A stretch of 64,000 bases of DNA from Pelistega suis. Lineage in GTDB: Bacteria > Pseudomonadota > Gammaproteobacteria > Burkholderiales > Burkholderiaceae_B. The notes below the pieces were generated by a model that saw only the letters and a list, made by a program, of their open reading frames with translations, had not been told where the DNA came from and did no database searches. The stretch is from contig NZ_JABGBN010000002.1 of assembly GCF_013133795.1 (NCBI RefSeq), forward strand, positions 186,001-250,000. Reading direction: 5' to 3'. The translations under genes and the position numbers were made by a program. This document shows positions 57,408 through 64,000 of this stretch, one piece after another (position 1 is the first letter of the stretch; each line of letters begins with the position of its first letter).

Positions 57408-58094
57408 TTAACGAATAACTGCGCGAACTCGACCGTTGTTTTGACGACTTGCCTGAATTTTATCTGACGATGGTAAGTCTTGCCCTCTACCTGCTTTGCC
57501 TGAGTTATTAAAGACTAGACGCTGATCAGAGCCAGCCTTTCCTGTCTGATGATTCACCGCTAAACCATTGACACGAATTTCGTAATGCAAATGCGCTCCC
57601 GTCGAACGCCCAGTATTCCCGCTTTTAGCGATAATCTGACCTTTGTTGACACGGCTACCAACTTTAATGCCTTGACCAAAACTATGTAAATGTCCGTAGA
57701 CGGTACTATATGTATTGTCGTGTTTAATGACAATCAATTTACCGTAACCACTCATCCATCCCGCATAAACAACCTGACCAGATTGCCCTGCTTTTACAGG
57801 CGTACCTGTGGGTACGGAAAAATCAACACCATGATGGAATTTCTTACGTTTTAGCACAGGATGAATACGCCACCCATAGTCTGAAGAAACCTTGGCATTA
57901 CCGACGGGCTTCTTGAGAATACTATCAAAAGTGACGACATCAAAATTTAATTGCTCTTTACAATTTTTATTACACGTTACTGATATATCGCTATCTAGGA
58001 CGCTAATATCAAGGTCAGGCTCATCAAAACTGGTTTGAGCAATAACTGTTTGGCTAAATAGTGTAAGCAATATAGTTAGAATATGTTTTTGCAC
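57408..58094 (-). CDS. M23-family peptidoglycan endopeptidase
   Basis: Exported zinc metallopeptidase of the LytM/M23 type, cutting peptide cross-links in the cell wall. 228 residues with a signal peptide ending near VIAQ. Zinc ligands: His87 and Asp91 (HHGVD) and the HLH of GAHLHYEI (168-170). The segment SSDYGWRIHPVL and GHLHSFGQGIKVG are typical. The tail after ~185 is basic and disordered. The start is GTG behind AGGA. Cys41 and Cys45 near the mature N-terminus are an unusual pair. Confidence 0.9.
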   Translation of the reverse strand: MQKHILTILLTLFSQTVIAQTSFDEPDLDISVLDSDISVTCNKNCKEQLNFDVVTFDSILKKPVGNAKVSSDYGWRIHPVLKRKKFHHGVDFSVPTGTPVKAGQSGQVVYAGWMSGYGKLIVIKHDNTYSTVYGHLHSFGQGIKVGSRVNKGQIIAKSGNTGRSTGAHLHYEIRVNGLAVNHQTGKAGSDQRLVFNNSGKAGRGQDLPSSDKIQASRQNNGRVRAVIR

Positions 58095-58195
58095 GCTAAT
58101 TATCCTAAGTTAATACACAAATCCCTGCATTATCCACACAAAAAATTTTTCGCGTCTATAATACAGCTCAACGATTATACTTTATCAAAGCAAAT

Positions 58196-58615
58196 ATGAA
58201 ACCTTTTTTTTCACTTTTACAGAAAAAGAAACTTTTCTTAGTTTTTTTTAGCTGTTTTTTATTGATTGGGTGCATGGCAGAGCCTTATCCACAGGCGATT
58301 CAGCAAGAGTTGTTGAGTATCTGTAAAAACGGTATTAGCTCTGGTATGACTGTTGTTCATCATGGTAAAGATAAAGCACTCTCAAACGAGGATATTGATA
58401 GGCTTTGTCAATTCCGCCTCACGGCGTTCATGAAAGAGGTTTCATTAGACAAGTATTTGAATTTAAATAAAAATATTTATGAAAATTTTGCTAGAGCTTA
58501 TTCGCACAAATATATTTTAAAAGATATTTATGACACTTTATCTCCCGATGATAAGCAAACAAATGCCAAAATCGCGACAATCATTTTAGGTTTGGAGAGT
58601 AATGATGCGAAATAA
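58196..58615 (+). CDS. Small lipoprotein with Cys pair, unknown function
   Basis: 139 residues, Lys-rich N-terminus and a lipobox LIGC (Cys26). The mature part is helical and contains Cys43 and Cys71 in a pattern (x-Cys ... Leu-Cys-x-x-Arg, the second Cys followed by a long helix) that recurs in the next gene. The two may be distant tandem paralogues. A disulfide in the periplasm is plausible. No known family recognised. It overlaps the next gene by about 11-14 bases. Confidence 0.65.
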   Translation: MKPFFSLLQKKKLFLVFFSCFLLIGCMAEPYPQAIQQELLSICKNGISSGMTVVHHGKDKALSNEDIDRLCQFRLTAFMKEVSLDKYLNLNKNIYENFARAYSHKYILKDIYDTLSPDDKQTNAKIATIILGLESNDAK

Positions 58616-58985
58616 GTTTTTGTTATTTTGTGGTTTTTTTATAATCCATTGTACTAGCTGGGCACAAGACATTCCGCTTGAGCCAGGTTATACCGATTAT
58701 GATAAACACAAAGCGGTTATTACTTGTATGCAATATATCTATGTAGAAAAGCATCAACAAGCGCCTGCAGAAGAAGATGTCTTTCCTTTATGTGAACAAC
58801 GGTTCTTATCCTTATCAAGAACATTATCGCATGATGATTTTGCGAAAGCGCTTGCAGCTAGCGATGAACAACTATTAAAAATTTATTATGACACGCTTTT
58901 TGGCATCCCTTCAGAGCCTGTTCCTGCAGATACCCCCTCTATCCCTAGAGCACTTGATGCGCCTACAGTACCCAATTCAAATTAA
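58605..58985 (+). CDS. Small exported protein with Cys pair, unknown function
   Basis: 126 residues with a signal peptide ending near TSWAQ. The mature part holds Cys and Leu-Cys-x-x-Arg (TCMQYIYVEK ... LCEQRFL), echoing the preceding lipoprotein, and a Pro-rich tail. ATG at 58605 behind GGAGAG; an ATG three bases earlier is equivalent. Co-transcribed with, and overlapping, the upstream gene. Function not recognised. Confidence 0.6.
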   Translation: MRNKFLLFCGFFIIHCTSWAQDIPLEPGYTDYDKHKAVITCMQYIYVEKHQQAPAEEDVFPLCEQRFLSLSRTLSHDDFAKALAASDEQLLKIYYDTLFGIPSEPVPADTPSIPRALDAPTVPNSN

Positions 58986-59020
58986 TTTTTTAGCTATTTA
59001 CAATTCAAAAAGGTAATCTT

Positions 59021-60007
59021 ATGAAAAAATGTAATCCTTTAAAAGCATTATTATTGAGCTTAAGCCTATTAGGGAGCATAGCTTCAGCGCAAACGGCAGT
59101 AGATAAATGGCCTGAACACGAATTAACGCTACTCGTTCCTTTTGGCCCTGGCTCTAATCCAGATATTGTTTCTCGTTTGGTGGCAGAACATGCAAGTAAA
59201 ACACTTGGTAAAACGATCGTGGTTGAGAATAAGCCTGGTGCAGGGGGTAATATTGCGACAGCAGCAATTGCTAAAGCAAAACCTGATGGTTATACCTTTG
59301 GACTGAGTATTAATGGCCCTCTCGTATACAATCAATTTATTGTTGATAATCTAGGCTATGACCCAGAAAAAGATCTTGCCCCTCTGACACTAGCCGCCAC
59401 ACAGCCTAATATTATTGTTACCTCTAACAGCACAAATGCAGCCAATTTAAAAGAACTGGTTGATGCATTAAAAGCAAATCCTAATAAATTTAACTTTGCT
59501 TCTGTGGGTGTTGGCTCTGGTTCGCATCTTACCAGTGAGCTCTTATTAAAAGCCACAGGTACTGATGCCGTTGCTTCGCATTATAAAGGCTCACCTGATG
59601 CTGTCGCTTCTGTTCTAGCGGGCGATACACATTTTGCGACATTAGCCCCTGGTGCTGTGATAAAGTTAGGTGAAGAAGGTAAATTGCGCGTATTAGCTCA
59701 AGCAGGTGAAAAACGCAGCGCTGCTTTACCTAATTTACCAACGATTACAGAAACAGGCGTTGCAAATATTTCAAGTCAAGCTTGGAATGGTTTTGTGATT
59801 TCTAGCCAAGTGGATCCTGCTATTCAAGCTAAACTACAAAAAGCGTTATACGATGCTTTAAGCTTACCTGAGGTTCAAGAGAAGTTACGTGCACTTTATA
59901 TGGATCCAATTCCTGGTACACCAGAAGAATTTAAAGCATTTATGCAAAAAGAAAAGGAAGTTTGGCAGCCTATTATTGAGAGTCTAAACCTCAAACAAGC
60001 ACAATAA
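59021..60007 (+). CDS. Bug/TctC-family tripartite tricarboxylate receptor
   Basis: Periplasmic solute receptor, 328 residues, signal peptide ending IASAQ. Marks of the Bug family: WPEHELTLLVPFGPGSNPDIVSRLVAEH, VVENKPGAGGNIATAAIAKAKPDGYT and SQAWNGFVIS. The family is hugely expanded in Alcaligenaceae and binds small carboxylates or related compounds; ligand unknown. No TctA/TctB membrane genes are adjacent, which is usual for orphan Bug proteins. ATG behind AAAGG. Confidence 0.93.
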   Translation: MKKCNPLKALLLSLSLLGSIASAQTAVDKWPEHELTLLVPFGPGSNPDIVSRLVAEHASKTLGKTIVVENKPGAGGNIATAAIAKAKPDGYTFGLSINGPLVYNQFIVDNLGYDPEKDLAPLTLAATQPNIIVTSNSTNAANLKELVDALKANPNKFNFASVGVGSGSHLTSELLLKATGTDAVASHYKGSPDAVASVLAGDTHFATLAPGAVIKLGEEGKLRVLAQAGEKRSAALPNLPTITETGVANISSQAWNGFVISSQVDPAIQAKLQKALYDALSLPEVQEKLRALYMDPIPGTPEEFKAFMQKEKEVWQPIIESLNLKQAQ

Positions 60008-60021
60008 ATCTGTAAATATTA

Positions 60022-60085
60022 AATACCCCTTGTTAAATAACAGTACACTACACTGAGTACGGACAACAAGGGGTATTATTTAGGT
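60022..60085. terminator. Terminator-like dyad between the Bug receptor and SDR genes
   Basis: AATACCCCTTGTT pairs perfectly with AACAAGGGGTATT across a 30-base loop, followed by ATTTA. Convergent position. Confidence 0.6.
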
Positions 60086-60108
60086 AATCTATCTAGTGTG
60101 CCACTTTA

Positions 60109-60873
60109 TCAAAACAAAACGGATAACCCACCATCAACAGTCAATACCTGCCCTGTGATGTAACTACTCAAAGTACTTGCCAAAAAGACAGCCACTCCAC
60201 CTATTTCCTCTGGTTTTCCCCAACGCTGCATAGGAATACGGCTACTCATATGTCCACCTTTAATGGGGTCCGCGGCTAGCGCGTGATTAGACTCTGTTGC
60301 AAATGCTCCGGGAGCAATGGCATTTACTGTAATTTCTTGACTGGCATATTCAACAGCTAAAGAACGCGTCATTGCTACAATACCTAATTTAGTAATGGGA
60401 TAGATAGCATCGCCCTTACGAGCAATATTACCTGCTACTGAGCTCATAGAAATAATGCGTCCCCCCGCTTTCATCTGCTTTGCCATACGTTGTGATAAAT
60501 ACATAGGGGCAAGCAAATTACTCTCTAATAAATATTGCATCTCTGAAAACGCTGTATCCGCCCACGATTGACGTAAACGCAAACCAAGATTATTAATCAG
60601 GATATCGCAAGTTTGATGCGTTTGTTCAAAAAAATCCATGAGATGATTGATATCATCTTTATCAGACATATCACCACAAAAGTGATGCAAATCTAGTGCT
60701 GGGAATGAGGCAATAAGCTTATCTAATTTTTCTTGTTGTCGTCCATTGATATAAACCTTTGCTCCACTTTTGGCTAATGCTAAAGCCATTTCCAAACCAA
60801 GTCCTTGGCTAGAAGCTGAAATAAAAGCAGTCTTACCTACTAGACTAAATTGTTGCATATAAGAACTTATCAT
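60109..60873 (-). CDS. SDR-family oxidoreductase, gluconate 5-dehydrogenase-like
   Basis: A classical short-chain dehydrogenase of ~254 residues. The active-site Ser is in ISMSSVAGN, and the Tyr-x-x-x-Lys pair is YPITK. The C-terminal ITGQVLTVDGG is standard. Odd points: the dinucleotide loop reads SASSQGLG, with Ala where the first Gly of TGxxxGxG is usual, and the structural NNAG motif reads NNLG. The N-terminus (FSLVGKTAF) fits gluconate 5-dehydrogenase-type enzymes. Start uncertain: ATG at 60873 (behind GAAGAG) or at 60858. Divergent from the sigma/anti-sigma fusion. Confidence 0.87.
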   Translation of the reverse strand: MISSYMQQFSLVGKTAFISASSQGLGLEMALALAKSGAKVYINGRQQEKLDKLIASFPALDLHHFCGDMSDKDDINHLMDFFEQTHQTCDILINNLGLRLRQSWADTAFSEMQYLLESNLLAPMYLSQRMAKQMKAGGRIISMSSVAGNIARKGDAIYPITKLGIVAMTRSLAVEYASQEITVNAIAPGAFATESNHALAADPIKGGHMSSRIPMQRWGKPEEIGGVAVFLASTLSSYITGQVLTVDGGLSVLF

Positions 60874-60950
60874 CACTCTTCACTACTTTCCATTTATTCA
60901 TTTATTTTTAGTATAAAATTTCACAAAATAACTTTGCTAATAAAATCAGT

Positions 60951-62252
60951 ATGAGTCAAGAAAAAAAAACCTTTAATTATGCAAAAGAGCTACAAGCCAT
61001 CGCTAAAGGTAGCAAAAAATCCTTACAAAGCTTATATGAGCAAGAGGCATCGTATATGCTTGCTTTTGCATTTAAGGTATTGCAGCACTACAAATTCGCT
61101 GAAGATACTGTCGTCGAAACCTTTGGCATTATCTGGAATAACGCTAAATATTATGATGAATCATTTAATCATCCACGCGGTTGGATTTATGCAATTTTCC
61201 GTTATCATCTGAACAATACGCTGCGCAAAAACTATCTTGCACTCAAAGAAAACAAAAAAGAAAATCCTGTTCTTGGTGATGTTTGCACGAATTTACATGC
61301 TGGTGTGCACAGTTTTATGGAACAAGGCTCTTTTTATCAAGTCTTTGAGGAGTTACCTGAAGAAACTCAAAAAGTACTCATTACCACGTACTTTAGTGCA
61401 GAAAGTCTAGCAGATACTGCCACCTTATTAGAAATGCCTTTAGGTCGCCTAAAAGAAAATATTTTATTAGGTTTGCGCCATATCGCACAAAAACGAGAGC
61501 CTTTGGCATTTAAACATGACCATACCATTTTTATTGGTGAATTTGTTTTAGGTAGTCTCACAGATACTGAACAGCAAAAAGCGAATACACTCCTGTCTGA
61601 AGACCCTGTTGCTGAAAACATGAGTCTAGTCTGGGAAGAAGAGTTTTTAAACTTCACCTCACAGCTCATCCTCGAAAAGACGCCTGAACCATTATGGGTG
61701 CGTGTTAAACAAGTCACCGTAGCTAGTGATAAAGATAATCATACCGATAACCAAGAATTAGAAGATGAGTTGCAACTCTCTCATGATCAAAGTAGTGCAA
61801 CTGGCTTTTTTGATAAATTATTACTAACATTGAGAAAGTGTTGGATTAGTCGTAATTTTTGGCGTATGACCAGTCTGGTCTTACTTGGCGTTATCGCTGC
61901 ATTATTGGTGATTCGTCCTTTAGAAAATCCAATTAAAGCGACCGCCACACTGAACTCCTCTACTCAAACTAATCAAGTGGGCTTTATTGTTAAGCAAGAC
62001 AATAAACTGACGATTATTCCTATTATTCGTCAAAATTTAGGGGATCAATTAAAATTACAATTATGGCACCGTGATGCCCAAGGTTTTACTCGTTCATTGG
62101 GTATCATTAATAGTAGTGACAATACGGTTTTAGCCGCTAATTCAACACTAAAAACAGGTGATTTACTATTAATTAGTCTAGAGCCTACCTCACAAACTAG
62201 CGAAAGCATCACTGGGCAAATTCTTTACCAAGGAGTAATTGCTAGTTTTTAG
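60951..62252 (+). CDS. ECF sigma factor fused to RskA-type membrane anti-sigma factor
   Basis: 433 residues in one frame. Residues ~10-95 match sigma region 2 (KKSLQSLYEQEASYMLAFA, then the DESFNHPRGWIYAIFRYHLNN helix). Residues ~130-185 match region 4 (FEELPEETQKVLITTYF, ESLADTATLLEMPLGRLKENI as helix-turn-helix). Residues ~190-235 look like the RskA anti-sigma domain (GEFVLGSLTDTEQQKANTLL). A membrane span lies at ~304-323 (FWRMTSLVLLGVIAALLVI), and ~340-433 form the extracytoplasmic RskA domain, ending SLEPTSQTSESITGQILYQG. Normally these are two adjacent genes. No strong ribosome site. Confidence 0.85.
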   Translation: MSQEKKTFNYAKELQAIAKGSKKSLQSLYEQEASYMLAFAFKVLQHYKFAEDTVVETFGIIWNNAKYYDESFNHPRGWIYAIFRYHLNNTLRKNYLALKENKKENPVLGDVCTNLHAGVHSFMEQGSFYQVFEELPEETQKVLITTYFSAESLADTATLLEMPLGRLKENILLGLRHIAQKREPLAFKHDHTIFIGEFVLGSLTDTEQQKANTLLSEDPVAENMSLVWEEEFLNFTSQLILEKTPEPLWVRVKQVTVASDKDNHTDNQELEDELQLSHDQSSATGFFDKLLLTLRKCWISRNFWRMTSLVLLGVIAALLVIRPLENPIKATATLNSSTQTNQVGFIVKQDNKLTIIPIIRQNLGDQLKLQLWHRDAQGFTRSLGIINSSDNTVLAANSTLKTGDLLLISLEPTSQTSESITGQILYQGVIASF

Positions 62253-62438
62253 CAGATTTTATGATGTTTTAGTTGATTTTTAAGTGATTTTGAATATTGT
62301 ATTGCGCAACACATCAAAAAACACCTAGCAAAATCAAACTTTTTTAAAATCACCACTAAAATTAGGGTAGTTGTGTATAATTTCTGCTAAAATGACAAAA
62401 AATCTTATTTTTATTGTGAATTTGGCGGCTATCCATAC

Positions 62439-64000
62439 ATGACCTTATCTTTGCTTATCCTTTTGCCTTTTTTTGGTAGTATTCTTGCAGGATTACTCCC
62501 CCAAGATGCTCGTAATCGGGAAGCGCTGCTATCAGGCCTTATTGCTTTTAGCTGTGTTGTCATCGTTGCGTGGTATGCCCCAGCTATTTTTGCTGGCCAA
62601 GTCATTGAGCAACATATCGAATGGCTCCCCTTTCTCGATTTAAATATTGTCTTTCGTTTAGATGGATTTGCATGGTTGTTTGCGTTACTAGTTTCATTAA
62701 TGGGTGTACTAGTCGTTATTTATGCACGCTACTATATGGATCCTGCTGACCCAGTCCCTCGTTTTTTTGCCTTTTTCCTCGCTTTTATGGGGTCTATGCT
62801 TGGCGTAGTATTGTCAGGCAATGTTATTCAATTAGTCATCTTCTGGGAGTTAACGTCACTCTCCTCTTTTATGCTGATTGCTTATTGGCATCATCGTCCC
62901 GATGCTCGTCGAGGGGCGCGTATTGCCTTGACTATTACGGCGGGTGGTGGTTTTTGTCTGTTAGCAGCGATGTTACTTATCGGGCAAGTGGTTGGGTCTT
63001 ATGAGCTAAGCGTTATTCTCGCGTCGGGTGACTTAATTCGTCATGATGAGCACTATACGCTTATTCTCGTTTTATTTGCTCTCGGTGCTTTAACCAAAAG
63101 TGCGCAATTTCCTTTCCACTTTTGGTTGCCCAATGCGATGGCTGCCCCTACGCCTGTATCAGCCTACTTACATTCAGCCACACTTGTTAAGGCAGGTGTA
63201 TTTTTATTAGCTAGATTTTGGCCTGTATTAGCTATGACTGACCAATGGTTCTGGATTATTGGCTTAGCTGGTCTTTTATCCCTAACCGTAGGTGCTTATG
63301 TTGCGACTTTCCAAAATGATATGAAAGGCGTACTTGCCTACTCAACGATTAGTCACCTTGGTTTAATTACGCTTTTACTTGGTATGAATAGTCAGTTGGC
63401 ACTGATTGCTGCTGTATTTCATATGATTAATCATGCGACCTTTAAAGCCTCTCTTTTTATGGCGACAGGGATTGTAGACCATGAGACAGGGACTCGTGAT
63501 ATGTCTGTGTTGTCTGGACTACGTCGTTCTATGCCTCTTACTGCCACCTTAGCTACAGTAGCAGCTGCTGCAATGGCAGGTGTTCCATTGCTTAATGGCT
63601 TTATTTCTAAAGAAATGTTCTTCTCAGAAACCTTATTCTTAGATGATACTCGTCGCTATATTTTGCCTGTATTAGCTGTCGTTGCAAGTACCTTTAGCGT
63701 GACGTATTCTTTACGTTTTATTCTTAAGGTGTTTTTTGGGAAAGAAGCTAACAATTTACCTCGTACACCACATGAACCACCTAAATGGATGCTTTTCCCT
63801 AGTACCGTCTTAGTATGCTTATGTATTCTTATTGGTGTTCTGCCTGGAATTGTTATTGAACCGACACTAACACTGGCGACCACTTCCATTCTTGGTGCCA
63901 ATCATCCTAGCATTGATTTAGCGGTATTTCATGGTATCAATATCCCTCTTATTATGAGTGCGATGGCATTGATAGGTGGTATTGTTGTTTATTTTGTATT
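62439..64000 (+). CDS. mrpA: Monovalent cation/proton antiporter subunit A (MrpA/PhaA), 3' end outside window
   Basis: Large membrane subunit of a multi-subunit Na+(K+)/H+ antiporter, related to NuoL. The frame starts MTLSLLILLPFFGSILAG and stays open to the right edge (~520 codons of roughly 950). Marks: DGFAWLFALLVSLMGVLVVIYARYYM, NVIQLVIFWELTSLSSFMLI with the proton-path Glu, LTKSAQFPFHFWLPNAMAAPTPVSAYLHSATLVKAGVFLLAR, and NHATFKASLFMATGIVDHETGTRD. The last two are typical of MrpA rather than NuoL. A TATAAT at 62376-62381 may be its -10. The rest of the operon lies beyond the window. Confidence 0.93.
   Translation, partial: MTLSLLILLPFFGSILAGLLPQDARNREALLSGLIAFSCVVIVAWYAPAIFAGQVIEQHIEWLPFLDLNIVFRLDGFAWLFALLVSLMGVLVVIYARYYMDPADPVPRFFAFFLAFMGSMLGVVLSGNVIQLVIFWELTSLSSFMLIAYWHHRPDARRGARIALTITAGGGFCLLAAMLLIGQVVGSYELSVILASGDLIRHDEHYTLILVLFALGALTKSAQFPFHFWLPNAMAAPTPVSAYLHSATLVKAGVFLLARFWPVLAMTDQWFWIIGLAGLLSLTVGAYVATFQNDMKGVLAYSTISHLGLITLLLGMNSQLALIAAVFHMINHATFKASLFMATGIVDHETGTRDMSVLSGLRRSMPLTATLATVAAAAMAGVPLLNGFISKEMFFSETLFLDDTRRYILPVLAVVASTFSVTYSLRFILKVFFGKEANNLPRTPHEPPKWMLFPSTVLVCLCILIGVLPGIVIEPTLTLATTSILGANHPSIDLAVFHGINIPLIMSAMALIGGIVVYFV

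Noticed and set aside
58130-58293. Two perfect DnaA boxes (TTATCCACA at 58130 and 58285)
   Set aside because: Only two, 155 bases apart, one inside a coding region, with no dnaA, dnaN, parAB, AT-rich unwinding element or other origin context.

Overview
The window is a compact, AT-rich chromosomal segment (low-40s percent GC, judged by eye). It comes from a proteobacterium that best fits an AT-rich member of the betaproteobacterial family Alcaligenaceae (Pelistega/Oligella-like). The evidence is a Bug/TctC-type periplasmic receptor, the map-glnD pair divergent from rpsB-tsf, the nadE-glnB pair, a cvpA-purF block preceded by folC and a SPOR protein, an RskA-type anti-sigma module, and an Mrp/Pha antiporter. 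I see no prophage, transposase, CRISPR array, rRNA or tRNA. The assignment is inference from gene content and was not tested by phylogeny.

Layout. 1-7 kb: 3' part of a quinol-type NO reductase, a DUF3298-like lipoprotein, a small exported unknown, dadA, sstT and rdgC. 7-14.3 kb: recA-recX behind a LexA-controlled promoter, then a leftward run map-glnD-marC-dsbB plus a WaaE-like glycosyltransferase. 14.5-20.4 kb: rpsB-tsf, followed not by the usual pyrH-frr but by an enterobacterial-type ribonucleotide reductase module nrdA-nrdB-yfaE. 20.5-24 kb: CBS protein, YihY membrane protein, DUF2069 protein, aroC. 24-34 kb: a block (EamA exporter, cytochrome b561, folC, SPOR protein, cvpA, purF, nitronate monooxygenase-like protein, ornithine cyclodeaminase, Lrp regulator) bracketed by two inverted copies of a roughly 280 bp element. 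34-42.4 kb: argH, nadE-glnB, ubiC, a pseudouridine synthase, a SecD-P1-like lipoprotein, xth, thiolase and a spermidine-synthase-fold protein. 42.5-50.5 kb: an ABC uptake operon, a MetR-like regulator, an orphan Fur-controlled iron-complex binding protein, gabD, an AT-rich gap and a nitroreductase. 50.5-58 kb: a leftward RND efflux operon (adaptor, pump, outer-membrane factor) with pdxJ attached, then an M23 peptidase. 58-64 kb: two tandem exported Cys-pair proteins, a Bug receptor, an SDR, a sigma/anti-sigma fusion protein and the start of mrpA.

Most striking observations. (1) The two inverted ~280 bp elements each encode a 20-residue hydrophobic peptide ending in Ala-Tyr that closely resembles the enterobacterial Ibs type I toxins. 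Each sits behind a strong Shine-Dalgarno sequence and an extended -10 promoter. On the opposite strand each element ends in a Rho-independent terminator whose stem differs in sequence between copies but keeps its pairing. This looks like a duplicated Ibs/Sib-type toxin/antisense-RNA system in a betaproteobacterium. (2) The 433-residue protein at 60951-62252 joins an ECF-like sigma factor to an RskA-type membrane anti-sigma factor in one polypeptide. (3) An enteric-type nrdAB-yfaE module, with a long leader hairpin, occupies the place where pyrH-frr normally follows tsf.

Functional links inside the window: GlnD modifies GlnB; RecX modulates RecA; YfaE maintains the NrdB cofactor; the Lrp protein is divergent from the ornithine cyclodeaminase it may control; and the RND genes form one transcription unit.
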